Positions 1 to 10,777 of a stretch of DNA of 60,000 nucleotides are shown in pieces. A model generated the notes under the pieces. It did not search any database, was not told the DNA's origin, and saw only the letters and a program-made list of their open reading frames with translations. Location of the stretch: positions 48,362,001 to 48,422,000 of the forward strand of contig CM060731.1 in assembly GCA_030704615.1 (NCBI GenBank). Reading direction: 5' to 3'. Made by a program: the position numbers and the translations under genes. Position 1 is the first letter of the stretch; every line of letters begins with the position of its first letter. The DNA comes from Takakia lepidozioides. Taxonomy: Eukaryota > Streptophyta > Takakiopsida > Takakiales > Takakiaceae.

Positions 1-1130
1 GTGGCATTGCGAATCACCTCCACCTGTGGGCCGAGCCATTGTGGGGAAGTCCGTAGCGCATATCGATCCTGCTTGGGTTTCTTCAAAGGGTCGGTCTCAT
101 GGAGTTTTGCTGCTGCCTTCATGTATGAGCTTCCATCGAGCACCCACTCCATAATGGCAGCCGCCTCCATCTGGCCTGGGTGGTGCTTCAGCTTGTGCGT
201 CAGGGGATCAGCAAACTCGGGCTTTCCTTGCATCACCTCACAGAACAGGGCCGAAAGAACCTCAGCCAGTAGGACCATCACATTCGCGTCAAAGCAGACA
301 GTGGATGCCAAGGCTGACCCCACCGCTGTTCCATTGACAATGGCCAGGCCTTCCTTGGGCTGCAATTCAAAAGGTTTCTCGACCCCGGCCAGTCTCAGAG
401 CTTCCAAGGCTGACACTTCCTGTCCGTCCTCGGTGACAGCTCTGGAGTTGGGCCTGGCAGTAAGTAGTCCCGCGATGTAAGATAAAGGAACAAGGTCTCC
501 AGAAGCGGTGACGGTCCCTCGGAGTGGCAACTTGGGTGTGACATTTGCATTCAAAAGCTTTTCCATGGCTTCCAGGATCTCCCAACGAATGCCAGAGAAT
601 CCCTGCATTAACGTGTTGGTGCGCACAAGCATGGCTGCCCGCGTGGTGCACGCAGGGAGGGTGTTGCCCTTGCCCAAAACTCCCGCATTCAGAAACCTAA
701 TGAGCTCTCTCTGGAGCTCCACCCCTTGCTGTGTACGCCGGTGGGAGGTGGCTCCGAAACCAGTTGTGACGCCATAGATATCCCCACCGTTCATGATCTT
801 CTGGAGAACCCAGTTGGAGCTTTCGTCCACTCGATTCTTGGCATTGGCCGCATCCAGCACCACTCTCACCTCTGGTCGGCGGGCCACGGCTGCCACTTGA
901 GCAACCGTTAAGGTCACCCCTTCAATGGCTACTTCGGTTGCGTCATAGAATGTTTTCACCATATCTTTAACCTCGTCCAGGTGATTGCCTTGCAGGGCTG
1001 AGGCTGCTCGCCCCCAGTTGAGAGGGTCAGCAGGCTGTACCTTTGTGCAAAAAGATTCCAAACTAGCCTCGTGCTCAGCTTTGATGCCACTGCCATTGAC
1101 GCTCACCCGAGCTCCGTTGGCCGTCACCAT
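1..1130 (-). CDS. PAL: Phenylalanine ammonia-lyase, copy 1 (C-terminal half outside window)
   Basis: This is the N-terminal half of PAL, which converts L-phenylalanine to trans-cinnamate and ammonia at the entry of phenylpropanoid metabolism in the cytosol. The ATG is at 1130 on the minus strand and the frame stays open to the window edge, covering about residues 1-376. It holds the catalytic tyrosine in [12 protein letters not shown] (Y119), the F146-L147 pair typical of phenylalanine rather than tyrosine preference, and the Ala-Ser-Gly (209-211) that cyclises into the MIO cofactor. I saw no difference from the complete copy at 31685-33865 (offset 32735). The missing half is a window effect; nothing suggests a broken gene. 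Whether this copy is intact cannot be judged here. Confidence 0.95.
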   Translation of the reverse strand, partial: MVTANGARVSVNGSGIKAEHEASLESFCTKVQPADPLNWGRAASALQGNHLDEVKDMVKTFYDATEVAIEGVTLTVAQVAAVARRPEVRVVLDAANAKNRVDESSNWVLQKIMNGGDIYGVTTGFGATSHRRTQQGVELQRELIRFLNAGVLGKGNTLPACTTRAAMLVRTNTLMQGFSGIRWEILEAMEKLLNANVTPKLPLRGTVTASGDLVPLSYIAGLLTARPNSRAVTEDGQEVSALEALRLAGVEKPFELQPKEGLAIVNGTAVGSALASTVCFDANVMVLLAEVLSALFCEVMQGKPEFADPLTHKLKHHPGQMEAAAIMEWVLDGSSYMKAAAKLHETDPLKKPKQDRYALRTSPQWLGPQVEVIRNA

Positions 1131-1376
1131 CCTCGCAGAACTTTAATGGAGACCGTGGAAAGAAAACTAAATAAGAATTATATACCGTCCCCGCGAGTGT
1201 TGAGAAAGGAACAGAGAGAAGAGAGGCCTGTTGCGAGCTACACGGATCACAGAGAAGGGAACCTCTTCAATGGATGGAATTCCAGGTGATCTTAGTGCTG
1301 TTGAATTCAATATCTCTGAGACACCCAATCCGGAGTTTGATCGGAGAGTGATGAGAATGAGAGTCCTGAGGAGCTG

Positions 1377-1384
1377 TATTTATA
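1377..1384 (-). promoter_or_regulatory. Putative PAL TATA box, copy 1
   Basis: On the minus strand the sequence reads TATAAATA about 250 nt upstream of the PAL ATG, which implies a 5' leader of roughly 220 nt. The same box lies at 34112-34119 in copy 2. I saw no clear AC-type (CACCTAACC) element in the 120 nt upstream of it. The start site is inferred. Confidence 0.55.
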
Positions 1385-3666
1385 AGCAGTGGACATAAGA
1401 GCTAGTCATGTGGGACCCAGGGGCTGATACGAAGCTGGCTGGCAGGCTCCAATACATAGGCAGTCCACGGCTGCGTCGCGACTCGCCACACCTCAAATCT
1501 GCACGCGGCCTTACTTGACTAGGTCACGCAAAGTTGAAAAACAGACCAGTATGTGATAGAATACATATATATACACAATGCACCATCTCACAGGTGAAGT
1601 GTTGATCGGCTGAGCAGCAGCAGCCTCTCGAGAATGTGAGCAGACCATGTTGACCAGCTTCTCTCCACAACACACGTTGCTAGTGAGGCGAACTGGGAAA
1701 CGCGCTGCCAAATGTGAGCACCACCTCTTTGACTATTTGAAAACCGTCCAAAGCCAACTACATACACTTCTTTGACTGAAGCATGGAAGATGAGGAGCAC
1801 GTTGACAATTGAGTCAAATTGGGAGTATGTTTAAATATCTTATTTATTTATGGAAGTGGAAAACTCCAATTTGAAAACAGAACTTGGGTTCTGTGTTCCA
1901 GTACCTGGCTGTTGTTTTTGAGCACTCAAGAAATTTGAAAATGTGAAGACGAGTCATCTCACATGTAATACGTGACACTCATGCGATGGATTGAGGCGGA
2001 ACGAAGACTGAAAGGAGAGAGGAGAGAGCACAGAATAGATGTGGGCTACATATGTCGGAAAGACGAAGAGAAGAGGAGTCCTCAAGAGACCCTAAACCGA
2101 GTGTTCAAAGTTGTTGTTGTGAGTGAAATTGTGTGCATGTGCAAAGTAAAATTCACAAAACCGAGGTGTAAGATAATTTTGAATGCTCACAAGAGGGCAT
2201 TTGCAGTTATTTCAGGTAGACCTACATATAGTGGCCCTAATGTGTCAGTGCAATTGGCATCATGTGCCATTCGCTGGCTGTACAAACAAATTGGGATTAC
2301 CTGTGAGTATGTGTTCGTGGTAGGCACAGAGATGGTTTGTTTCCTGGTCTTCATGCTAGGCTTTGGTTTCTGTTTTGAGTTTGTTTAGAATGGACACCCT
2401 ACATCTCGCGGGTATGTTGGTGAGAGGGCAAGACGGCACGGCCTGGTTGCTCGAAATTCCCCTATGCTTTGAACTTTGAAGAAAGAGCCTTTCCAGGCCG
2501 TCGCTAACCAGGCTAGCCTGTCCTTAAGAGCCCTGCCAAATGGCATGCGGTTGGTTTGGCACATAATAGTTGGAGAATTCTGCCACTGACCAAGTTTGAA
2601 AAATGTTTTATCACGAGGGCTGTCTCTTGGACAGTGCCAAATAGTAGGAGAATTCTGCCACCAGTTGACCAAGTTTGAAAAATGTTTTATCACAAGGGCT
2701 GTCACTTGGACAGGGAGTGAATAAAAGAAACGAGGTGTCAGCACAGTAAGAGAAGCCTAGGCTGCATGTATACAGTCCGTATGCAGTTCTGTCATTGATG
2801 ATTGAAATGTACTGCAATGTGCGCATGGTCTGCATCCAACTGTCGTAGTGATCCCCTGGTTTCGATTCAGCAGTCGCGGGAACCCTGAACCCCACGTACG
2901 AACTGTGTTAGTTCTAGACTAAACGAGTTCTAGACTCGATATTTGATCAGTATGAATTATCAAGCTCTAGATACGTTTACAAATCGTAGAGCTAGATTGA
3001 ATGTTTAGGACTTCAAATTAATCCAGCTTCAAAATGTCACTCTGGATGATTTAAGGTACATATATATCTCAACTTCGGGAGATATATTTATGACGATGCC
3101 AACCGAAGTTCCAGAATTGTAACAGCTGTGTAACTAGTGTATGATCTATAGACCGCATACCTAGATTCTAGCTGTGGTTTCCAAAAAATGTAGCATTCAT
3201 GAAATAGATACGTCGGATAAGTTTGAATTTACAAACCTGTCCATGGTGTGTGTAATTACAACTCGTCGAAGAAAATGCACATGGCACCGCTCTAGCCCTC
3301 GAATCCACATCCTGATCGTCATTATATTGCTATTACAGAGAAGCAGCAGCAAGATACATGCAGGTTACGAAGAGATCATGGATGCTGCATAGTCGAATGA
3401 GGAAGCTGCTGTGATCTTAGCATAAATCTAAGTTAGCCCCTAAACTCTTCTACATAAATTTTTTCTTATTTAGGCATATCAAGTTTAGCATTATCTTCAA
3501 GACAGTTTGCTTCAAGCGTTGTGACTCAGTTGGAAAATACATTCCACTGATCCATATATTTAAGACCGCCCCTGTAAGGCTTATGTAGTTGTATGGTCTA
3601 CTTTGAACTTCGACACACTATAATGTAGTGTCTATGATTGTAAGTAGTTTTAAAGTGCAGTGAGAG
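1385..3666. other. Intergenic region between PAL and gene X, copy 1
   Basis: No coding region could be supported. The stretch holds the PAL upstream region and, further right, the 3' flank of the minus-strand gene X. Two imperfect direct repeats (a motif around TTTGAAAAATGTTTTATCAC) lie at about 2595-2615 and 2670-2692. The open frames at 1972-2388 and 2385-2744 have no recognisable domain. From about 2950 on, the sequence is also shared with the third, diverged copy (about 43800-44264). Confidence 0.6.
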
Positions 3667-5417
3667 CTACATACAGATTGCATCACGTTGCTGAGTTGTG
3701 AAATGTGGTGTCGCCAGCCTAGTGTACCGGCGGTCTAGTTGCTGATGATGCGGACTACATGGAGCTTCGCCACCTTGTATAGGATATGAATAGAGCTGGC
3801 AGTTCGATTGCGAGTTCGGTCGACCAGAAGCCGTATGTCCGATCTCAAGCTTCCTTGGATTGCGATATAATGGAGTACCCAACTGAATATTTGAGCACAC
3901 TGGATGTTGAGAGTGATCATTGCCATGGAGGCAAAAGCGTAGTGACTCGTACATTGTACAAGCTGCATGCTGAACAATATCCTCAATGGGTGATTGACAT
4001 TGTGGCACCGGTGGCCTTATTGGAGCATACCGCCGTGGCTGATGTTGCAGAGGCGCAGGGTGTCCTGTCGGTGTGGGATGTTGGCCAGGTAGAGATGTCT
4101 GTCCCAGAGATGAGAGTTGGAAAGAAGATCTCATGTAATGACCATATGGCTCAGGCAGTGCTTGGCACTTAGCTGCAATCTCCATGACGCTAGGAAATTG
4201 TCGATTGGCCACCAAATCACTGGTTTCTGCAGATTGAAATCATCACAGTTGGCCTTAGTCTAGGATACTTGGGATGTACGTTCGAGGGAAGTTTTGACCA
4301 AAGTATTTAGTTACGAGCTAGTTACTCACATGTATACAACTTAACTTCACCATCCTGCAATTATACTCCACACATGGATCTTGGGGCAGGGGTCATCTCT
4401 CTAGGCCAAATATAAGTTGAAACAAGCTATGATCGAGTAAGATTTCTAGAGTGAATACTTAGTCATAAATCACAAATTGAACATCACAAGTGATAACCTG
4501 GGACATGCAAATAGCAGTTCATATGTGACAACTTTGTGATAATTCAGGGGGTCACATGATATACCATAAAGCAATCTCAATGATCTGCCCGTATTCTGAA
4601 GATCTTGGAGTCTCCCTTGATCGAACATGATGAGGGTGCAGTAGCAAACGTCTGACAACATATTGAAGTAGTAGTCGTCCTGCATTTCAAGGAGTGCGCA
4701 GTCAGTGTCTAAAAATCCCTGTATCTCATGAAATGCATTTCCTTAAACCTTAGTAGCTAAAATCCATGCTACGAGAAAACTGATTTACGTCGTTTAAGTA
4801 TGTGCATCTGAGCTTGAACAAGACAAGTATCACGGGTAACTTAGTCTGTTATGCAAAATTTTGAACACTCAATTGAGGGTTCAAGAGACTTTTACGAAAT
4901 ATTATAACATTCATAACAAACTCAATAGTTTAAAGCATACCAATTACATTTCAAGAGTAGATTTTTGCCAACCTTAGCCGCTTATAGGAATATCTAGAAT
5001 GCGTAACTTGGGCCAAGTGAGAAAATAAATACAGGATTGGGAGCTTGCAGCCAGACCCCTTCCTCACAACCCAAAGCTGTGAGCAAAAGATCAGGGAAAT
5101 TCATTCCAAGCTCACGAGTGTCGGCAGGCGTTATCCCTTCCATCCTGCAGGAGAATAATTAACATTGACTTTATCATATCATGAGGAGCATATGACTACT
5201 GACCAAAAGTAGACTACCTCTATGCAAGCACCCCCATCAAACCCAAATCACCACTAGGGCTACAACTTGTATTAGGAATGTCTTATACTTACAGTCCCAC
5301 CAAGCACAGACCACGGAAAACAGTGCTGGAGCCAAGCAGTCCCTCATCCAGAGCAGCTCTCCAATCACCCTGCGCGGGACGAACAAAGCCATAACAGCGC
5401 CAAGAGTCGGAAGCCAT
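3667..5417 (-). CDS. Unrecognised four-exon gene X, copy 1 (about 303 aa)
   Basis: I propose exons at 5293-5417, 5033-5144, 4565-4679 and 3667-4226 on the minus strand. The first three end at GT and the last three begin after AG, and the phases join without a stop: 2 nt, then 0, then 1 nt carried over. Exon 1 starts MASDSWRCYGF and reads on into exon 2 as GLMEGITP. Exon 2 holds LGCEEGVWLQ, exon 3 starts DDYYFNMLSDV, and exon 4 contains LPEPYGHYMRSSFQLSSLG followed by a Pro/Gln/His-rich tail. I recognise no family, signal peptide or membrane segment. Support comes from two further copies (36405-38161 and 50031-51668) with the same exons and splice sites, where length changes are multiples of three. 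Exon 4 could extend or splice further; no transcript evidence is available. The antisense frame 3786-4172 is also open. Confidence 0.6.
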
Positions 5418-5507
5418 TGCAAGAGTCTAAGGTTCTATAGCGCCAGAGGCAACACAAGTGACTTAGGATAGAAACACAGAGCTCCGGGGACTAACCATTG
5501 AAAGGTG

Positions 5508-5516
5508 CTTAAATAG
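5508..5516 (-). promoter_or_regulatory. Possible TATA box of gene X, copy 1
   Basis: The minus strand reads CTATTTAAG about 95 nt upstream of the proposed gene X ATG at 5417. Copies 2 and 3 keep the surrounding pyrimidine/purine block (GGAGGTCTGGGGGAGGACTA). In copy 3 this block is tandemly duplicated at 51789-51920. Confidence 0.4.
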
Positions 5517-5517
5517 T

Positions 5518-6686
5518 CCTCCCCCAGACCTCCTCTCAAGACTAGTTACGGGAGGGTACTATCGTAGAGAGAGAGACCGATCGTGCCAAAATCAAACATC
5601 ATACCCCCAATGAAAAATTTCAAAGAATATTCAGGAAATATCCTTTAAACTTCCATCTTTCAGTAACCCAAGTCTTAGCGGAATCTTTGATGGCCCAAAT
5701 AGAAAGAACAGAGTATCTAGAAATAATATGTATGAACATATGTATCTCTGAAAGATCATGGGCAGAGAAAGAAATATTGATCTTCGAGCCCCTTGAAAAG
5801 ATTCTAGTGAAAATGTTAAAGATGCCATATCTGGTTTTTGTGGTATGGCAGGAATATGTTACACTATGTTGCAAATGAAGAATATTTTGTTACACTCTGG
5901 TCAATAATCTGTAGTGAGCAGTTGTTTCCCTCATGTCACCAAGTATTCTCTCCCTCTCATTGCATGGATCAGAGTAGTTGGCTATGAGAGATGCATGGGG
6001 GAAGGGATTGTGTTGCTCACTAAGGTCAGCACTCCAACGGAACCTACTCATGCTGTGGCAACCGACTGTCACAAGTGGAACCCTTTCTAGTTTAAGCCAA
6101 ATTGAAGTAGGTCTGAGATACTGAATGGCAGATAGAAGCAAAAGGTGCTCAATGTTGTAGATCAGTCTCTCTCGTTGCATATTTCTTTTTCCCCAACCAA
6201 AATGAAAATCAACCAAGCACGTAAATGTAGGTGTCCAAATATATCCGGAGCGTGCATGTGGGCCCCAATCTTACTCTTTTCTTACTAAAAGAGTGCCATA
6301 AGTATGACCTTTCAACCCTCACATATATTGAAAATACTGATTTCACTGCTTGCTCATAGCTATTTACAGAGTAGCCAGTAAGTTATGAAGAAGCTATCCA
6401 ATACTATTGAAACACTAAGAAGTACACGACTTATCAATCTACAAGGCAATCCATGGAATCAATGATGCTCACGCATCTGTAAGTTTTTACTACACCACGC
6501 TATGAACATACATAAAAACTAACTGAGTATCGTCTGCCACCAAAAAAAATACATGTTCTACAAAGTGTAGGAGATCCAACTAGCTAGAGATTCAAAATGT
6601 GATTGACTGGCATCTGTGATTGTGACTGCTTGGTGGACTGCCACCTATTTGCTGACTATGACTATTCGACCAGCATGGTCCAAATG
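5518..6686. other. Upstream flank of gene X, copy 1; no gene seen
   Basis: This is AT-rich, non-coding sequence. It matches copy 2 closely and is still recognisable in copy 3 up to about 52780 (equivalent to about 6215 here). From 6216 to 6686 only copies 1 and 2 share the sequence. That part lies between the gene X flank and the Copia remnant and is probably the 3' end of that element. Confidence 0.5.
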
Positions 6687-7400
6687 TCAATGACGGACTG
6701 GATCTTCGATTTCAACACTCCCACTCAGTCCGACATTGTATGCATGCTTCAAAGATCGCTTGCACAGAGAGATTGCTTGCTGGGGAATGCAACCCAAGCA
6801 TGAGCGAAAACGAATGAACTTGTCTGGACCAAGAGCCTTCGTAAAAATATCGGCAATCTGATCATTCGTGTGAATATACTGAATGTCAATTTCTCCCTTC
6901 GCCTTGTTCTCGCGAATGACATGGTACTGAACATCTATGTGCTTTGTTCGACGATGGTACTCTGGATTGTGAACCAGTCTGATGCAACTCTGGTTATCGC
7001 TGTGAAGTGGGGTGGGTGTCTTCTGTGAATGTCCAAGGAGTCCATGAGTCTCCGTAACCAAATAATCTCCCTGGCTAGCCATGTGAGCCACAACATACTC
7101 CGATTCAGTTGTCGATCCAGTAGTACACACTTGTTTCCGACTACTCCAAACAATTGCTCCTTGGTTCAACATAATGAGAGATCCGGATCCGGATTTTCTA
7201 TCATCTATGTCACCAGCATAATTTGCGTCGCAAAATCCTGTGAGGTGTCCTGCTTCCCATTGTAGATGTTCCCTTCAAGTATTTCATGATCCGTTTCACA
7301 GCGTTGCAGTGCACAGGTCTGTGTCTTGATGCGTATTTTGCCACTGTACTCATTGCATATGAGATGTCATGACAACTCCCGATGCTTGCAAACATCAAGC
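6687..7400 (-). pseudogene. Copia RT end and RNase H remnant, copy 1
   Basis: Read on the minus strand, this is the 3' end of a Ty1/Copia pol gene. The RT tail is recognisable by SIGS.HDISYA, VAKYASR and AVKRIMKYLKGTS. It is followed by RNase H with TTESEYVVAHMAS, LHSDNQSCIRLV, RTKHIDVQYHVIREN and QIADIFTKAL. The region is broken by a frameshift near 7200-7260, where about 20 bp present in copy 2 are missing. Its upstream end stops exactly where a 5' LTR begins at 7401, so the plus-strand Copia element was inserted into this one. It is not functional. Confidence 0.9.
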
Positions 7401-7676
7401 TGTTAAATTAGTAATGCAAGCATTAGTGTACCATTGATTATTCAGCCCTCAGGTTTAATGTCTTCACTATATTCTCGCGGGTAGCAGTAGATATGCCAGT
7501 TGGTTAGCAGTTAATCCACCACCATAGTAGGTAGGATAGACTTCATTAGTTGGTAGTTAATTACTTCTGCAATTACTTTCTACAGCTCATGAGTCCATGA
7601 TATAAGGGCCTGAGGTTCACTATGCAACTATTCTAGCCTTCGATCCTCATGTAGTTGGTACACTGCTCATTCTACA
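7401..7676 (+). mobile_element. 5' LTR of plus-strand Copia element, copy 1
   Basis: This 276-bp segment begins TGTTAAATTAG and ends TTCTACA (TG...CA), directly followed by a primer-binding site reading TGGTATCAGAAC. The identical-length copy is at 40183-40458. No matching 3' LTR is present because the element is cut at about 9435. Confidence 0.85.
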
Positions 7677-7692
7677 TGGTATCAGAACTCGG
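7677..7692 (+). other. Primer-binding site of Copia element, copy 1
   Basis: TGGTATCAGAACTCGG follows the LTR directly. TGGTATCAGAGC, complementary to the 3' end of initiator Met-tRNA, is the usual plant Copia PBS. One base in the core differs from that consensus here. Confidence 0.75.
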
Positions 7693-8059
7693 GGGGCAAT
7701 AGAATCATAGTTTCTAAGTTCAGGGTTTGAGGTCACTAGGAAGCACCTCTGGTGTGAAGCACTGTTCCACCATCGTTGGATGTCTTGTTGATTTGATTTT
7801 GTGATCCTTTGAGCTCTGCTTTAGAACTGTTGTTTTATTGCAAAATTCTTGTTCCAAAATTCTTTCCACTCTAGAAACTTCTCAAGGGCCTGTAGTTCTC
7901 ATGCACCTCTCAATTCGTGTCTATGAACGTCATCTTTCTTCCACTCACTACTTTGTAAAAACAGATTTCTCTCGAGATCCATCTTCCTCTCTCTTGCCAT
8001 CGTCCTTTAGTTATTTATTGATTTAATTATTTTCTTTCTAACCTCCTTCAGCAGCCGTC

Positions 8060-9435
8060 ATGGGAAATGGATCAGACTTGATCATCCCTCAGCAAGACAA
8101 GCTGACAGGGAAAAACAACTACTCAGTATGGAAGTTCAAGGTCACAAACTATCTGCTGAGGGAGGATATTCTTGAGCTTGTCCAGAAGAAGGTGGTCCTA
8201 GAAGCAGGTCAGGATAAGGAAGAGCTTAGAAAGAAGAAGCTCAGGGCTCTTACCATTATAAATCTCTCTCTCAGTGGATGACTCATCTCACAGAGCCAAA
8301 GGCTGTGTGGGATGCTTTGGCCAAAACGTACGATGACAGGTCATCATCGAGGCAAATGGCTGTGAGGAACAAGTTTCATGGACTTAAAATGGAAGAAGGA
8401 TCTTCCATGGAGGAATTCCTTGAGACCATTACTAATCTTGTGGCTCAACTTGCTGCCTTTGGTGAAGAAATTGAGGAATATATCATTGTTGAGCACATTT
8501 TGAATGCCTTACCTGACACGTATACTGCCTACGGTGACGCAATCATGGCGCAGAAAGAGCTTCCTAGTGTTGCAGAACTAACTTCGAAACTGTTGCACGA
8601 GGAAACCAGACGGGAATTGAAGGGACGAAAGGCAAGATGAAGCCTTGTGGGTCAAGTTTGAACGCTTCAGTAAGGCCTATCAACGCCAAGGACAAGGTGG
8701 AGGTCGACCTTCATCACAAAGATCTTCTATTATCACCACCTGCAACCGATGCGGCAAGGAGGTTTATTGGACGAAGAATTGTCCGGTTCCGTACGAAGAG
8801 ATTTTGAAGAACCGTAATCAGCATGCCAACATGGTTGAAGATGCACCTGACGAATCTGACGAAGACGACTGCATTGGGGCAGCTGAAATGCTGGAAGTAG
8901 CCATGGCCGCTCTCGACATGCAAAGAGATCTCACTGCCGGGGAAAAGAAAGCTTCCTGGATTATCGACTCCGGTGCTAGTAAGCACGTGACCGGCAACTC
9001 AGAAATTCTTCATGATCTGGAGGGTTGTAGCAGCACTTCTAGTGTGCGATCCGCTGGTGGCACCTACCACAATGTGGAGGGAAAAAGCCATACCAATGTA
9101 TTACAAAATGGATCAATAAAGCTCATTACTGACGTTTTGTACGTCCCTGGCATGACGAGGAATTTATTATCTGTTGGTGCTTTGGCTGATAAAGGACATC
9201 TTGGAATCTTTGATGCCACGAAATGCTTGTTTATAGAAAAAGAAAGACCTCACAGAGTAGTTCTTCATGGAGAACAAATTAAATCTACTGGATTGTACAA
9301 CCTAAAGTCATCTGATCAAACTTTATTTGAGGCCAATAGCTGAATGGAATCTGACGAGATTATTCGACTGTGGCATAGGAGGCTTGGTCATCTTAATTAT
9401 CGCAGTCTCCATTATCTGAGCAACAGTGGCAAAGT
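8060..9435 (+). pseudogene. Copia gag-protease-GAG_pre-integrase, copy 1
   Basis: The gag starts MGNGSDLI and carries a UBN2/Copia gag domain (KNNYSVWKFKV, AVWDALAKTYDD, HILNALPDTYTAYG). A deletion of about 16 bp near 8276 breaks gag, and a second frame change follows near 8640. The zinc knuckle is degenerate (CNRCGKEVYWTKNC, without the histidine), whereas copy 2 keeps CX2CX4HX4C. The protease motif IIDSGASKHVTGN is present, then LWHRRLGHLNYRSLHYL of the GAG_pre-integrase domain. The element stops abruptly at about 9435, where a palindrome array starts; integrase and RT are missing. It is not functional. Confidence 0.9.
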
Positions 9436-10371
9436 CGACCGCTATGTTGGCGGTCGCTTCAATTTATTGTTTTAAAAAAACAAGATTGGCGGTCGCCTAA
9501 TTCAAAAAAGAAAACAAGCGACTGACGTATTGGCGGTCGCACGATAGCAAATACATTTTTGAAAATTAACAAAATGAACGTGACCGCCAATTATGGCGGT
9601 CGCTTTGTTTTTCGAAATTTAAAAAAAAAATAGCGACCGACGTATTGGCGATCACTTCAATTTATTTTTTTTAAAAGCGAGATTGGCGGTCGCACTGGCG
9701 GTCGCTTTATTTTTCGAAATAAAAAAAGAAATAGCGACCGCCATATTGGCGATCGCTTCAAATTTATTTTTAAAAAAAACAAGTTTGGCGGTCGCTTTAT
9801 TTTTCGAATTAAAAAAAGAAATAGCGACCGCTATCTTCAATTTATTGTTTTAAAAAAACAAGATTGGCGGTCGTCTAATTTAAAAAAGAAAACAAGCGAC
9901 TGCCGTATTGGCGGTCGCACAATTTTATAAATATGTACAGACAAGCGACGACCATATGGCGGTCGGATAATTTCAAAAATATATAAAAAAAACAGCGACC
10001 GCCATTGGGCGGTCGCTTAATTTAAAAAATATATAGAAAAACAAACGACCGCCATAAAATATAAAGATTGAAAGCGACCGCCTTACTGGCGGTCGCGTTT
10101 TTTTCAAAATATTAAAAATAAAAGCGACCACCATATTGGCGGTTGCTTTATTTTAAATATATTAACAAATGAAGCGACCGCCATACCGGCAGTCGCATTA
10201 TATTTTGAAATAAAAAACAATAGCGACTGCCATACGGGCGGTCGCTTCAATTTAAAAATATAGTGACCACAATATTGCACAAAATGAAAGGAAATAAAAG
10301 CAACCACAGTAGTGGTGGTCGCTTGTTTTTCATAAAAAATAAAAATATGGACCGTAGTATTAGCGGTCACT
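9436..10371. repeat. Palindrome array 1 (GCGACCGCC / GGCGGTCGC dyads)
   Basis: There are about 15 units. Each full unit is a near-palindrome of two 9-bp arms, GCGACCGCC and GGCGGTCGC, around a 5-6 bp AT-rich centre. Units are separated by A/T-rich spacers rich in TTTATTTTT and AAAAAA, spaced about 45-60 bp. Several units are half-sites or carry substitutions, and decay is greatest at the right end (10260-10371). The same dyad recurs at 17451-17826 and 24731-24963. The array replaces the rest of a Copia element at its left edge and precedes a hAT-like fragment at its right. Confidence 0.9.
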
Positions 10372-10777
10372 TAATTTCAAAATTACAACAAATATGGTTG
10401 TACAGCTTTTTTCGGGTGGGCGCTATTGGTTCGTCATTTATTCATTTCACTTTCATCATTTTTGGATCATATATAAGGGATGATGGTCACCAAGCTCTTC
10501 AGTTCTTTTGGCGCAAATACTTGAGGTTGTTTTGAATGTTCTCTTCCATTGAACGAGAGTGTAGCCCAAGAGGAGGGTGCGCACCTTTTGCCATTGTGGC
10601 TTCCACCAAAGCCATTTCAGCAGATTGTGTATAAGCTCAATACTACAACCCACATCGACCCACTTGAGTTGTTGACATGTGTAGAAGTGTTGGGCTATCG
10701 CATTGCACTTTACATTCACAACGCGTTCATTTATAGGTGACTGTTTTTTTGTTGTTTGCATCGCTAGGTCTGAGGGG

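Larger units (their letters stand above)
1..9315. repeat. Long segmental duplication, copy 1
   Basis: Bases 1-9315 recur in direct orientation at 32736-42100. The offset is 32735 for the first 3.3 kb and grows to about 32780 through small indels. No difference was seen from 1 to about 3300. Only a handful of changes occur over gene X (3667-5417), while the Copia part (8060-9315) shows several percent change plus frame-breaking indels. The left end is set by the window, so the unit may extend further. On the right, copy 1 continues Copia sequence to about 9435, whereas copy 2 switches to unrelated sequence at about 42100. Confidence 0.97.

Noticed and set aside
1-480. Plus-strand ORF of 159 codons (repeated at 32727-33215)
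   Set aside because: It is the antisense shadow of PAL; the minus-strand PAL frame explains the openness.
3786-4172. Plus-strand ORF conserved in three copies as an independent gene
   Set aside because: It lies antisense to exon 4 of gene X, whose frame covers the whole stretch and joins by phase to three other exons. Kept only as a finding.
5237-5422. Minus-strand ORF of 61 codons as a gene
   Set aside because: It is a different frame of gene X exon 1 that runs into the intron. The frame from the ATG at 5417 splices correctly and is conserved in copy 3.
9436-10371. CRISPR-like array (palindromic repeats with spacers)
   Set aside because: The period near 50 bp and the palindromes are superficially CRISPR-like, but the spacers are similar A/T-rich sequences, repeats are degenerate, no cas genes occur and the genome is a plant.
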